Shown here: positions 1 to 12,248 of the stretch, in pieces | How the letters are laid out: the number at the start of each line of letters is the position of its first letter | Numbering within the stretch: position 1 is the stretch's first letter | Source: Dimorphilus gyrociliatus | Lineage: Eukaryota; Annelida; Polychaeta; Dinophilidae | Reading direction: 5' to 3' | Length of the DNA stretch: 64,000 nt | Assembly (NCBI GenBank): GCA_904063045.1 | Contig: CAJFCJ010000019.1 | Span: forward strand, 3,044,684-3,108,683 | Position numbers and translations under genes: made by a program | The notes under the pieces: generated by a model | What the model was told of the DNA's origin: nothing | Seen by the model: the letters and a program-made list of their open reading frames with translations, nothing else | The model's database searches: none

Positions 1-47
1 ACTTGATTGAAGAGAACAATAAACAAACAACAAAACACAATATTAAC

Positions 48-451
48 CTCTAAATGTCCAAAAGTTTGAATAAGGGGTATCACTTCTAAATGCAATTTTT
101 TAGCTTCTGCTAAGATTTGTTCAACATTTTCTTTTGTATATGCCTCACTATTTGATAAAAACTTCAAATTATCAAAATAGGGAAATGTATCCTCGTATTC
201 CATTAGTAAACCGGTACAACCCCATTCTTTTAGTAGAGGTAAAATCTTTTAAAAGCGATTTGGAAGTGTTTAATCAACGTATAGATTCTCTATTTTGGAT
301 TACCTGAACTATATAAGAAATCTTTGGAGGAGCACCTTTCAAATCCAAGTGAACAATTCTGAAAAAGATTCCACAAATACCACTTAAAAAGCATGCTTTA
401 ATAAATTAGATTGTAGACGACTAAATGGAACCTGTGACAATTTATAGCCAT
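48..451 (-). CDS. HEXD: Hexosaminidase D (GH20), first three exons only, gene runs off the left edge
   Basis: Coding exons (complement) 432..451, 304..358, 48..245; the rest lies left of the window. The first exon is only 20 nt and ends in phase 2, and all three joins keep frame. The translation opens with MAINCH, then the HEXD signature HLDLKGAPP, then LLKEWGCTGLLMEYEDTFPY and PLIQTFGHLE, which is the start of the GH20 TIM barrel of hexosaminidase D. In the family this enzyme removes terminal N-acetylgalactosamine or N-acetylglucosamine and is nucleo-cytoplasmic; no signal peptide is visible here, which fits. The catalytic Asp-Glu pair lies outside the window. An in-frame TAA just upstream of exon 3 lies inside the intron. 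The transcript points away from the DYRK2-type gene, with about 2.7 kb between them. Confidence 0.88.
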
Positions 452-3136
452 CCCCTTATTCTACAAAAGAGACTAAAGAGAGTTTTGATGAAAAGCTCTA
501 TCAATCGGAAGGTCTCAATGAATATAATGTATTTTCGCTCATTTATGCTACTGCCACCTGCAGCTTATTATTTTTTTTTAAAACATCTTCTCATCTATTG
601 CCACTAGCTAATTTAATTTAACTTATTTAATCTTTAAAAATGCTTAGTTATCCTAGCAGTGCTGTTGAAAAAAGAAAAACAATCAAATTTTTATAAACAC
701 TTGAACCTTTAAGCAGAATTGATTTTATACCGAAATTGTAAATTCTAGGAATTGTTACCTTCGGAGATTATCATTATTATTTTCTTTTTTATCGAATAAA
801 ACAATATGATTTAATGTTCTTATTTTAGAAAAGGGATAAGGGAGTTTTCAAGTGTGAATTATTTAGTGAGTGTTCATTGAAAATTCACGTATGGTCAAAA
901 GATTGATATTCTATAGGGTAATTACAAACAGAAAGTCGGAAAATAAATTTTTAAGTAGGGGTAAACACGAAAATCTTTGGTATTAATACGCTCGCAAAGT
1001 CAAGTAATATTGACGAATACTTGTGCTACAAAAAAGACCTGATAACTATTGAATACCAGAGCCAAACAATACTTTGTTTGTCAATCAGTTATTGAGCCGT
1101 TTCAAATCGTAATCATTCTGCATCCATTAGCAACCACTTATCGTTCTGCCAGTTGACGAACGGAACGTTCAGTGTTTATGTTAGGATAATAATCATGAAG
1201 TGGTCGTAGACGCTATGTAAACATCGAAATGAGTTTAAGAAAACGTCGGCTTGTTAGTATTATGGATACTAATGGGTAATAAAAGAGCTTCTTTACATTA
1301 AATAAACCTTTAATTTAATTGAGATTGCTGTTAGTAATTGCTATTATAAACAACGTAAGATTAACGATATTGCAGAATAATAAAAACGCCTGATGAAACT
1401 GTTAACTTGCCATATATAACGTGCACCAGTTTAGAAAAACTTAATAAGGTTGGTATTGGTTGTTGAACATTTTAATTTTTATTTGGAGATTAATTCTATA
1501 ATATCACACTAATCCTATTTACGGTTGGATTATATACTCTATTGTAGGTAATATTACGACTCGGTTATTCTATACATTTGTGTCATTTATGGTTTATAGA
1601 ACATGAAGGTTCCAAATTCCGCTCCTAGACCTTTAGGTTATGTTCCTATACCACCCGTAAAGCTTGAATACATATCAAGATCTAAGGAGGTATGCTAGTT
1701 TTTCATGTAATATATACTTGTTATTTTACCATGCCTACCTATCAATTTACGATAATCAATAAAGCCATACATTACGGCTCCGTTTCATATACTATAATTT
1801 AAATAGATGTAAAAGTTACAAAGAAAACCTGTCAGAGCGAGCTTTACGTAATTATGTTATTAGTTTTGGCCTGTTTTTTTCTTTTCACCACTTCCTTACT
1901 GGTTTAATAAGATTGTATATCTTAAAAGAAATACATATCGTCTAACAATATAGTGTTTCAATTAATCAATTCAACGGTAAGTCCATAATATACAGTTAGT
2001 TTGATAAGTGTTAGAATGCCACCGAAATCATGGGTCTCTATTTTATGGTATCAGATGCAAATAAGAAACGAAAATGAATTTCCGGCGGCAACCATAATTA
2101 AAAGACCTAGGGCTGCTAAGTATACATCTAAACAATTGTTTGAGGTTTGTTTGTTTGTTAGTAAATCTTTTAAAATTAACGCCATCTATAATTTGACTTA
2201 ATGAACCGTTATTAAACACATTTTAAGATCTTTTCAAAAAATAATCGGATTGATTTAATACTTTAATCCGAAAGGTTAATCCAAAAATACTGTTCTTATA
2301 ATGTAATATGGTTTGGGAAGAGAAAATTAAAGGGCATTTAGTAGATAATAGCTAAGAAAGTCCAGCTAGAACTAATTTCTCTTTTTTTTCTCCGCCATGA
2401 AATGACAAACACAATAACTTTAAATTTTTAAGTAGGTCATTTGCTGTTCGACTGAATTTAGAGGGACAATTTTATATCGAACAAGTATTCTTTATTAATT
2501 TTTATAAAGCCTTTATATGTTCGCTCAACCGAAACAAAAAAAAAATTAAATTCGTTTTACGTATTACGAGATTATCAAAATGGACCAGATTCTATATCTC
2601 ATTTCGGAAGCAATTGTCCATGCATATGGCTGTTGTGCGATTGCTCCGTTGTTTCCATAGATATACGATATATTATTCGCATTTCATTATTATTATTATT
2701 GATGCCGAGCACGCTTAGTAACTGGAGGTTGTCGTCTCTTAGCTAAAGCATCCTAAAAGTAATCATTAATGTCTTTGGATTGGAGATTTCGAGTGGCCAG
2801 CGGGGATGCGACCTCTCGTAAACTTTCCTTTAAGGTTGCGTTAACAAAATCCAACCAGGTAAGTTAAAACAACCCTCAGGCGCGATCGCAAAATTATTAT
2901 GTTTACCAGGGATTAAAATAGAATGGATTTAAATCTACTAATCCTTCTTGCTCCCAGTAGTTCGAGTTGCTAGTCATATACAGTTTAGATAGAGAAATAA
3001 AGGTAGTATGAAATAAGTTTGAGGTGCGTTTCGATTGAAATTAAAAGTAAATAATAAATGAAATCACTAGCACGCGACGGCTTGTCGCTTTTATTGCCGC
3101 TAGAGAAGGTTAGAAAACTCTAGTGAATATTTCAAG
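452..3136. other. Gene-poor interval upstream of HEXD and the DYRK2-type kinase
   Basis: About 2.7 kb of AT-rich sequence with no convincing conserved protein. It must hold the HEXD promoter near 450-700 and, further right, the kinase promoter. A strong donor (CCAG then GTAAGT, exon end 2858) closes a less AT-rich stretch around 2700-2858 that would suit a non-coding first exon for the kinase. A possible acceptor (CTAG, 3120-3123) sits just before the kinase ATG. One doubtful small spliced ORF at 1603-2077 is listed separately. Confidence 0.45.
1603..2077 (+). CDS. Doubtful small two-exon ORF, 49 aa
   Basis: Exon 1603..1689 begins with ATG, is open for 29 codons (MKVPNSAPRPLGYVPIPP...) and ends at a GTATGC donor in phase 0. 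The next plausible acceptor (GTTAG, 2010-2014) opens 2015..2077, which adds 20 codons ending KKRK and TGA. I recognise no family. The proline-rich start is unlike random AT-rich translation, which is why it is listed. Codon evidence is thin and the roughly 325 nt intron is long for this genome. It could instead be part of an unrelated transcript, or noise. Confidence 0.2.
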
Positions 3137-5338
3137 ATGGAGAGGAAGATTCATTTTTCCTATCAATATCAAAAGGTGATTATTTTTAAAGACTATTAAC
3201 GCTAAGATTATCATATTTCTTTCAGAATACTCAGCATAATCCAACTTATAAAACTCACCATCGGATTAACGCCTCAGACACATCTCAACTCTCAGCATTA
3301 CCCTTAAGTAAAAATACCAATAAACTAAGTAAAAGCACATATCATCATGTTCATCCTCCAGAAGTAAGTTTTTTTAATAAAAAAAAAAACTTGCATTTTC
3401 TATTATTTATAATTAAATTCCATCCTTTCAAACAGCAAAAAGCGAATATCGCTAATATGCAACTTCCTCATCTTCATGGTTCTCATCACAGTAAATCCGA
3501 AGGGCTTCCTCATCTGCAAAAACAGAACGCCAGTCAACCGTCATTTAACATTAATAAATCTCATAAAGAATGGAATAAGACTGATCATAATACGTCAAAT
3601 AGTCCCCAACAATCTATGACGCCTGCTGAATGCTTAAAACAGTTCAGACATCGATTGACTGTGTTTGAACAATCAGAAATACTTGATTATCCTGATGTAT
3701 TCTTCCTTGGTTTAGATGCTAAAAAAATCGACGGTGTCCAAGGACAAGGACAAAATAACGGATACGACGACGAAAATGGATCATACTTGAAAGTTATGCA
3801 TGACCACTTAGCCTATAGATATGAAATGTTGGAAGTTCTTGGAAAAGGATCGTTTGGCCAAGTTGTTAAATGTATTGATCATAAAACAGGAGGTATAGTA
3901 GCTGTGAAGATAATCCGTAATAAAAAGCGATTTCATCACCAAGCGCTAGTAGAAGTTAAGATATTAGACGCATTAAGAAGAAAAGACAAAGATAATGGTC
4001 ATAACGTAATACATATGGGAGAATATTTCTATTTTAGGAATCATCTCTGCATAACTTTTGAGCTTATGGGGTAAATTGATTCATTTATCTATACATGATT
4101 TCACCATCAATACTTTTGCAGAATCAACTTATATGAATTAATTAAGAAAAATAATTTTCAAGGGTTTAGCTTGTCTTTAATCCGAAGATTTGCAATTAGT
4201 TTGTTGATATGTATGCGCCATCTACACGCAGAAAAGATTATACATTGCGATTTAAAACCTGTAAGATATATCCCGCATGTAAGACGATATATATGTAATA
4301 GCTCATATTTTCATTTTCAGGAAAATATCCTATTGAGGCAACGAGGTCAAAGTTCAATAAAAGTAATAGATTTTGGTTCATCTTGTTACGAACATCAGCG
4401 AGTGTACACATACATTCAATCTCGATTTTATCGTTCACCAGAAGTTATACTTGGTCTTCCTTATTCTATGCCTATTGATATGTGGTCATTGGGTTGTATT
4501 TTAGCTGAATTATACACAGGTTACCCTTTGTTCCCGGGAGAAAATGAGGTTGAACAGCTGGCCTGTATAATGGAAATATTCGGTCTTCCACCTCAAAATG
4601 TTTTGGATCAAGCCTCAAGACGCAGATTATTTTTCGGTTGGTTCTGTTATATAGTATATAATTTAATAACTAAAAATGGCCTCTAACTTTCTCTCGAACA
4701 GATTCGAAAGGTTGCCCAAGAACAATAACAAACAGTAAGGGTAAAAAGAGGAGACCGTCTACAAAAGACTTGGCTTCTGTTCTTAAAACGAATGATGCAA
4801 ACTTTCTCGATTTTTTAAGGCGATGTCTCGAATGGGATCCTGTGAAAAGAATGACTCCTGATGAAGCTATGGATCACGATTGGATACGAGAAGGAATCCA
4901 AAATAAAATGAGATCTAACAATGCACCGCCTCCAGCTCAGTCGCGTATTCAACAATCTCGTCTTATCAGGAAAGCAGAGCACAAACAACTCGTATTGAGA
5001 GGTAAAGTCAACAAATTTTACACATGAAGAGAGTCATACTTTTAAATTCGACAGATCGAACGAATATTGATGATAAATGGAATAAAGACAAAACGATTAA
5101 AACGAATACGCATACTCAAGAAAGACTTCAGCCTATAGGCGCATCAGCAGAGCATAAATTTGACGAAAGTAGACCCACAAGTAAGATTATATTCATTTTT
5201 TAATAGATATTTACTTTAATCTAATTAACAGCTCAGGGGAAAAAGTCATCTCTAGCAAAGGTTGAAAGAAATTCCCTAAAATCGGGTTCAATGGAGAGTG
5301 AAGAACAAAAATTTTTACCGCCTATAGCGGGAAAATAA
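3137..5338 (+). CDS. DYRK2: Dual-specificity tyrosine-regulated kinase, DYRK2/4 type
   Basis: Coding exons 3137..3175, 3226..3363, 3436..4070, 4122..4260, 4321..4636, 4702..5001, 5055..5180, 5232..5338, giving 599 aa. DYRKs autophosphorylate on an activation-loop tyrosine and then act as Ser/Thr kinases. Class II DYRKs (DYRK2/3/4) are cytosolic or nuclear and act in cell-cycle, hedgehog and stress control. Visible features: a His/Asn-rich N-terminal region, a DYRK-homology stretch, the glycine loop GKGSFGQVV near residue 195, the ATP lysine in AVKII at 217, catalytic HCDLKPENILL near 312, DFGSS, and the diagnostic YTY activation loop at 346-348 followed by [11 protein letters not shown] basic tail follows the kinase domain. 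A poly(A) signal AATAAA lies at 5768. ATG 3137 is the first codon after a possible 5'UTR acceptor; a further upstream coding exon cannot be excluded. DYRK2 is the closest remembered relative, but DYRK3/4 are possible names. Confidence 0.88.
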
Positions 5339-5905
5339 AAAGTGCATTTTTGTCTAAAATACTCATTCTGCAGTTTAAAGTTTGGTTTTGATTCACTGTG
5401 TGGACTTTACTGTTTTTTTTTAAGCAATCTAAAGATTTTCTGATTTACTATTTGCGTTTTCAGCAGTATTAAGTTGCTCTTTGTATTGATTTTTTAAAAA
5501 TCAATGCTTTAAGATTTCTTTTCGAGATTTTTCTTAGCCTAAGAAAAACATTACAAACAATTTATTTCGTTTATATTACAAACCTTGTAGTTTATTTGTT
5601 TTTTTCGTGATTTGTTTCGATTTTTCGTAATTTCGTTTTCTTTCGATAAAAAAAGCAATTCTATTTCTACATTTCGATTTCATTTTGTATTAGAAATAGA
5701 AAATTTGTTACTTACCGACTTTTTATACTGTTTTCAATTTGTGTGACTATTTTACGCTTTAATTTCAAATAAAGACTGTTGAAAAACCGTTTTTTATCTT
5801 ACATCAAAGAAAATGTAATTGAAAAATATAGAAGGAGGTTGTTTAAGTAAAAAAGAAAAGAAAAAACAACGAATGAAACATATACAATTGAGAAAAATGA
5901 TAATC
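5339..5905. other. Convergent spacer between DYRK2 and NDC80
   Basis: AT-rich 3' flanks of two genes that face each other. The only recognisable signal is the AATAAA at 5768-5773 for the plus-strand kinase. No coding potential seen. Confidence 0.6.
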
Positions 5906-8790
5906 TCATTTTAAATCATCTTTGAGTTTTTCTAGTTGGTCTAACACACGATAAAATTCATTTCTATTGTCTTCGATAAAGCGTTTCTTCTCCTCGATAA
6001 AATTTGTCAGCTTATGAGCTTGTTCAACAAAGTATGAACTTCTTTTCCGGCCCAATTCTTCTGCCTCCGCTAATTTATCCTATGAAAAAAAAAACAATTT
6101 AGGAAACTCTCTACTTTTATTTGCAAAATTTTTATACAAAAACCTTGGTTAATTGAATAAAAAGCTCCTTCTCCGTTTTAATTTCTGATATTTCCAACAT
6201 ATATTCTTTTTCCAACATATCCTTCACTTTCGTATGCTCTTCCAACTTACATTTCAAAGAGAAATTAAACTCTTTTATATCAGCATTATGGGTAGTTAGT
6301 AATTTTACGATTTGAGTCATATCAGATTTTATAGAATTATTATTCTCCTCCACTTCTCTGAGCTCATTTAAAGCGTCAGAATATTGCTGTCATAATGGAA
6401 GATAATTTTTAGTAAATAACAAAATTTAATGAATTTCTTACCTCTTTTAAACTTTGATCTTTTTTCAGAATGTTTGTTAATTTTCTATCTATGCTTTCAA
6501 GGCCGTTTTTAATTTTCAGATGCTCTAATCCAGTCTAGAAATAAATGTTTTTAGTACCATTTTATACAATACTTGTGCAAAAAGTACACCTACTTTATAT
6601 AAAGCTTGTTCACATTCTCCAATTCTATCTTGAGTTTTCTTAAATCCTCGCTGAATTTCATCTCTTTTTCCCTTTAATTGATTCTGATTACAGATTAAAA
6701 TTAAAATTACAATTATTCTTGATAGGGAACAAGATATATACCCAGATCTTATCGAAAAACTCTCGCATCTCTAATTCATTCTGTTGAACTAGTTTGGCGT
6801 ACAAATTTGTAATAATTAAACTTGTTTTTACATGAGAAGCTATGCCAGGAAAAGCATCGGGCAAGGAAGGATCCAACAGATTTCTATCAGCTATCTTATT
6901 ATTGTAGCGTATTACACTCTTTTTTAATACTTCCAATTTTCGGCTAAACTGCAAAGAGAGAACTTCTTGGGCATCATATCGTTCATTTTCCACAGCTTCA
7001 ACAATAGCTTGAAATTCTTCCCTTACTCTCTCTGTATGCTCTTCCATAGCCTTCCATTTTTGTACAGTTAGATTTTTTTCTTTCAAAATTTGTTTACAAG
7101 CAGCAGCATCAGCTTGTGCGTGAGCCATTTCATTATCTATATTTAGAATGTGTTAAGAAATTGATTTAGATATTTAAACGAAATAAACCTAATTCTTTCT
7201 CGTAATCTAAGGCAGTTTGAAGTAAAGTTTCAAGCGATTCAATCTCTGAACGGATTTCTGAAAGGTCATTCTCTAGCACTTTTACTTCTGCAGCAGATTG
7301 TCGAAGCTCCATTTCAAGTTCTTTTGTGCAATCATTCTCGGCTTCCTCCGTCATTTGTAATATTTCATTTTGCACAGATTCTAAATCACTTATTTCTTCC
7401 GAACAATCATAGTCTGCCACTTATTTTTAAAAAAAGATTTTAATATAATTTAGCCATTCAACCTATTGTTAAATACTTAATGTTTAAAAGCATTAGTTAA
7501 CGAGCAATTGTCCCTATTTACAGTGTTTATTTAATGCTATTTAAACATTATGTAAATATCTTTTTTTTGATACATACATAATTCTTTTTCGAACTTTTCC
7601 CTCTCGTCTGAAAAATCATCTGCTCCTTGCAGATACAAGGCGTAAGTTTTTTGAAAGTAATCTCGAAGAAGCTTAATATAAAATATATTTAAAAAAGATT
7701 GCAGATGAATCTTATAAGTTTAACTAACCCAATTTTGATCGTCAGGAACCATCATTTCATTGGTCGATGTCATATCCATTTCATTTTCATTAACAAGAAT
7801 TCGGCGGAACCAGTCGAAGAAACCAAGCAATTGAGGCCAACTGAATTGATTACCGACAGAATATAACGTTGATTTGGTTATATTCGCTTTGTAACCCAAT
7901 GATTTTATAATTTGGATTACTTCTTCGTCTGATTTCGATCCAAATTTGAAGGCCATATTAAGTTGAGAGTACATAAACTAAAAAAGAATCAATAGAATAA
8001 TTATATTTAACTAATTAAAAAGGTTTTGTATCACTTGAAATAAGTCCAAAAATATTTTCTTTGATGGTGCTCTCAACTGTTGTAATGTATAGCTTTCAAC
8101 AAATCCTACATCTCTTAGATACTGAAAAGTATAGAAAAGATAAATATCACGAAATTATAAACTTTTCATCTTACCCTCATCAAATCTTGCAAAGCTCTAT
8201 CTCGAAAAGCTTTGTCATTAAGCGGTCGTGGATCTTTAATAGTTTCGTATCCTCCTCTTTTGTTTATACTTACGCTGCTTCTTCGGCTTGTACTAAACCT
8301 CTCCATGTTTTTTCCCCTAATTTCATTAAGGTATTTTTAAATAAATAGCAATATCCCAATGTTTTTTAAATTGATGTTTGAATTACAAGTTTAGTTTTGA
8401 ATGTCAAGTGAATAATAATATATTTAGGTTAGACCAGGAAATGAAATGTTGTTTTTCTTACATCTGATTTGTATCAATATTAAGTGTTTCTAAGGCTCTT
8501 GGAGGACGAACCGTACTGTGCCTAAAAGTAGAATCCTTACTTCGTGAGCGTCGGTGATTACTACTTTGCCTCCCATCTGTAGGAAAAAATTCTTAAATAG
8601 TTGTCTTTAAAGGTAACTCAAAGGAAATATTTAATCAATTTATTTAGAATAACGGCTGAAACCGTTTACTAATCTCATTCATTATCGCTCAAAAGTCTTA
8701 TAATTACATAAAAAACAATTCAATATACAAATCGATAATAAAAATTTACTCTTTTACAAAAATATGAAAATACTAACGATATTGAGACAT
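5906..8790 (-). CDS. NDC80: Outer kinetochore protein NDC80 (HEC1)
   Basis: Twelve coding exons (complement): 8778..8790, 8462..8576, 8175..8316, 8035..8121, 7729..7977, 7578..7671, 7189..7419, 6742..7136, 6594..6683, 6442..6534, 6144..6386, 5906..6079, all in phase, giving 641 aa, essentially the human length (642). NDC80 with NUF2, SPC24 and SPC25 links kinetochores to spindle microtubules. The basic Ser/Arg-rich N-tail (about residues 1-65) resembles the Aurora B-regulated tail. It is followed by KDPRPLNDKAF, which opens the calponin-homology domain (about 70-220), and then by a long coiled coil to the C-terminus. The first exon carries only 13 coding bases. It is head-to-head with CENPJ, 249 bp from ATG to ATG. 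Confidence 0.95.
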
Positions 8791-9039
8791 AGCTTTGAAT
8801 ATTTGACGCCTTCTGCCTTAAGTATATTGTGAAACGCGGCAAATTTGAATAAATACGAATGTTTTACTGGTTTTCAAAGGTAAAGAAAGAATATAAAATA
8901 AGTGCGGAGCTGGCATTATTTACTACATGCAGCTTACGAACTCACAACATCGCACAAGTTTTTCACTAAATCAAATTCACTAATTCTCAAATACGGGATT
9001 CAGTGTTTTAATATAAATATCATTAAGCTCTTTCTTAAC
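8791..9039. promoter_or_regulatory. Shared divergent promoter of NDC80 and CENPJ/SAS-4
   Basis: Only 249 bp separate the two start codons, which point away from each other, so the sequence must hold both promoters and both 5'UTRs. It is AT-rich and I see no clear TATA box or named element. Confidence 0.6.
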
Positions 9040-11894
9040 ATGGATGATAATGGCACTAAAATTAATTCCAGTACCCAAAACTTGAAATTGAATAGTTCTC
9101 TTAATTCAGATGCAATACGAGGTTGGTTGTCTATTATCTCTTGCGCATGATCGCTAAATATTAATTTATTCAGGCGATTCTAAGATTTCTCTGGCTCTCA
9201 AAGCGCTGAAATCTTCTCTCAAAGGAACAAGCGGAGCGAGTCCAGATGCAACTATTGCTGCAATGTTATCAAGCGACAATGATTTAACAGATGATGATAA
9301 AGGACCGATCCCTCTTAACTTTTCTGAAACAGATTCGGTTAGGTTTATATCAATTATGAGATATTAGCTATTAAAGAAATATGTGTGTTAGAATTCGATA
9401 TATAAAACAATGAACTTTTAGCCTGATATAGTTATATAATAAATGTAATAATTATAGGAGGACTCATCCACGAGTATTGAAAGTAGAACTGATCAGGAAT
9501 CTCTGAAGGTAGAAAATAAATCTAGTCAACAAAATAATAAAGCTGACTGGGATGAGAAACCAGTTTGTGGAGAGAAAAAAACTTTTGAGGAAATCTTAGA
9601 AGAGAAATTGAAATTACTAGAGGTATTATATAATACAGTTTAAATATTCATTTTAATCACTTTTTATTAATTATTAATACAGAAACAGCCCAAAGCTTTC
9701 AGTATTGGTGATGTGTCTTTTAACCAAAGAATGCAAGATATAGCAGTTGAGGAGGAGGTTGAGTATTTTAAGCTTTAAATAAGAATTAACATATATTTCT
9801 GTATAAATTCAGCATAATGAGAGTGAGTTAAGACGGTTCGAGCAACTGGAAGAGTTTGCAAACGAGAATGGTTCTTTTGTAAGCAATACGGCTGAAACAA
9901 AAGTCTCTGATTTTGGAGATCAAGAAAGTATATGGGAAAACGAAGCTGACATTGAAACTCAAGTCGCTATACTTGATGGTAAATAAGCGTTATTTTTTGT
10001 TTAGTTCTATGAAACTGAATAAGATTATTTCTAGATACAATTGTTGAAGACGAGATAGACGATTTTAATGAGTCTACAGTCAGCGAGAAAGATGTTAAAT
10101 TTGAAACATCTAAAACTGCTGCTATTACAGAAAATTGTCCAGCTGCACCGTCCAATATTGTTAGTTTTAATTATAACTTCTTTTATTTTGAATTCTAAAG
10201 TACAAAAATTTATGTCTTCTAGGTAAATAATCCTGAACCTGATAGCCAAGTAGATCATGCAATGGTTCAAACTTTAGTTGAAAAAATGAAATCTTTAGAC
10301 GCTGAAATCTCTCGCTTTAAGTTACTCAACTCAACCCTAAAAGATAATTTAAAAAATGTTGAGCAGGTAAGATTGTAAGCAAAAATGTTGTAAGATTAAA
10401 ACAGTTTAGATGATATTTATTAGGAGAAAGATTCTCTGGCAAAAGCAAAAAGTCAAATTTTTAAAGAAAAAGAAGAAGAACTAGCAAATTTAAAGAATAA
10501 ATGGGCTGATGAAAATAAAAAAGTAAGGAATTATAATTCTATTAAAGGTCAAAGAAACTGGTATAAATAATTTGTTTATAGTTAATCAATGAAAGACGTC
10601 TCCTCGAACTACAACGGAATTCTCTAGGATCAGCCCAGACCAAACAATTTAGGCAAGAAATCGAAAATTTACGCAAACAACTTAAAGATGTAGAAGAAAA
10701 AAGAGATGCTGAAAAAACTAGAACTCGAAATAAAGAAAAACGGCTTGAAAACCGTATTTTACTCCTTGAAAATGAAAACAAGGAACTCTCAGAAGCTTTG
10801 AAGCAGAGGGAGTCTCAACGATTAGGATCTTGGAAAAATGGAACAAATATAGATCGAAATTCAATCAATTCTGCAAATAATGACATTCCCAATTCTAAAC
10901 CAGATAAAATTTCAAAGCCGACTCTAGAAAGGACTCGGATGAGATCAAGTAGTCCAATTTCATCTGACGTTTTGAAGTCAAATGGGCCTCTTCCGTAAGA
11001 AATTTTTTCTAATGTATTATGTTTAAAATACATTTAGTTACCTTTTGTAGATCGCCTCTAAATAGAGATGTTAAAACTCAGCCAACACCTGGTTCCAGTC
11101 GAAAAACCTATATTAGGTAAATTAAATTAATTATTATATACACTATATATTCTAATTGATTATAAATCTTTCTTTAAAGCACATCAATGGTGTTTCCTAG
11201 TCTAGAAGGAAAATTTGAAGAAGCAAAACATACAGATGGAAAGGTTATAGTTAGAATGCATCTAATCGACTTTCTTAATGATTTTTATCATTTCTTAGCT
11301 TGAACGTATATTTGAAAATGGAGCGAGGGAAATTATTTTTCCTAATGGAAGCAAGAAAACGATATCCTCTGATGGATTTAAAACACTTATATCTTTTTTT
11401 AATGGAGATTGGAAATTGGACGATAAGGATAAATCTGTATATTTTTACAAAGTTGACGAAACTCTTGTCACAACTCATCAAAATGGAGTAAGAGTTTTAG
11501 AGTTTAAAGACGGCCAAGTAGAGAAGCACTACCCCGACGGAACGAAGGAAGTTACCTTTGACGATAGTACATATAAACTGCTTCTACCGAGTGGTATCCA
11601 GGAATGTATTTATCCAAATGGGACAGTTGTACGCGAGGAACCAGAAACAGCTCAAAAATTATTACTTTTGCCGAACGGTCAGAGGGAAGTTCACTCCGCG
11701 GAATATAAAGTATGCTCTTATTAAATACAATATTTTATCCTATTAAGCAAGTGTTCAAACAGCGTCGGGTCTATCCGGACGGAACAATAAAAACGGTCTA
11801 CGCAGATGGTCGGCAAGAAACTCAATATTCTAATGGTCGTTTACGAGTAAAAGATAAAGATGGAAATATAGTTGTCGATAAGTTTATATCATGA
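9040..11894 (+). CDS. CENPJ: Centriole assembly protein CENPJ/CPAP (SAS-4), compact form
   Basis: Thirteen coding exons: 9040..9121, 9174..9337, 9458..9622, 9683..9757, 9813..9978, 10035..10159, 10223..10366, 10424..10522, 10582..10994, 11051..11116, 11180..11243, 11299..11709, 11748..11894, giving 706 aa. SAS-4/CPAP sets centriole length, binds tubulin and meets STIL/Ana2 through its C-terminal TCP10 (G-box) domain. The C-terminal 190 residues show the repeated beta-strand pattern of that domain ([28 protein letters not shown]) and end [10 protein letters not shown], very like animal CPAP. The middle is a long coiled coil; the N-terminal half is acidic and divergent. It is about half the length of vertebrate CPAP, nearer to invertebrate SAS-4. 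ATG 9040 is the first Met of an open frame. A poly(A) signal AATAAA lies near 11945. Confidence 0.88.
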
Positions 11895-12248
11895 CTGGTG
11901 CTTTCTAACTTTCAATTTGTTGTTTTGATTACAATTTCAAATCCAATAAAAAATTCATAACTCTCTGGAAAAAGGAGACTTTAATCTCTTAGCCCGTCTC
12001 AGAAATAAAAATGTGTAGGAATTGATTAAAATCAGAATTAGATAAAATTAAAAATGCTAAGTATTGTAAGAAAAGGTTTGAAAACGAATCTTATTGCATT
12101 GCAAGATTGAAAATGGCGGTAATTTTGAGGAAGCGGAAGTTGTATCAGTGTCAAGGCCATATTATCAGATGATGGCCTTTTCAATGAAAACGTTTATTAT
12201 CATTATACATTTGTAAGGAACTACCTTTATGGATAGATTGTTAAAGCT
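11895..12248. other. Spacer between CENPJ and SNX29
   Basis: 354 bp with the CENPJ poly(A) signal near 11945 and, downstream, the presumed SNX29 promoter. Nothing else recognised. Confidence 0.6.

Noticed and set aside
425..607. 60-codon plus-strand ORF near the left edge
   Set aside because: It overlaps the first exon and promoter of HEXD on the other strand, has low-complexity ends and no family resemblance.
2700..2866. Minus-strand frame ending KRRQPPVTKRARHQ with a TTTTAG acceptor-like site before it
   Set aside because: It looks like the last exon of a nuclear protein, but I could find no in-phase upstream exon, no ATG and no family. The opposite strand has a stronger donor at 2858/2859, so a 5'UTR exon of the plus-strand kinase is as likely.
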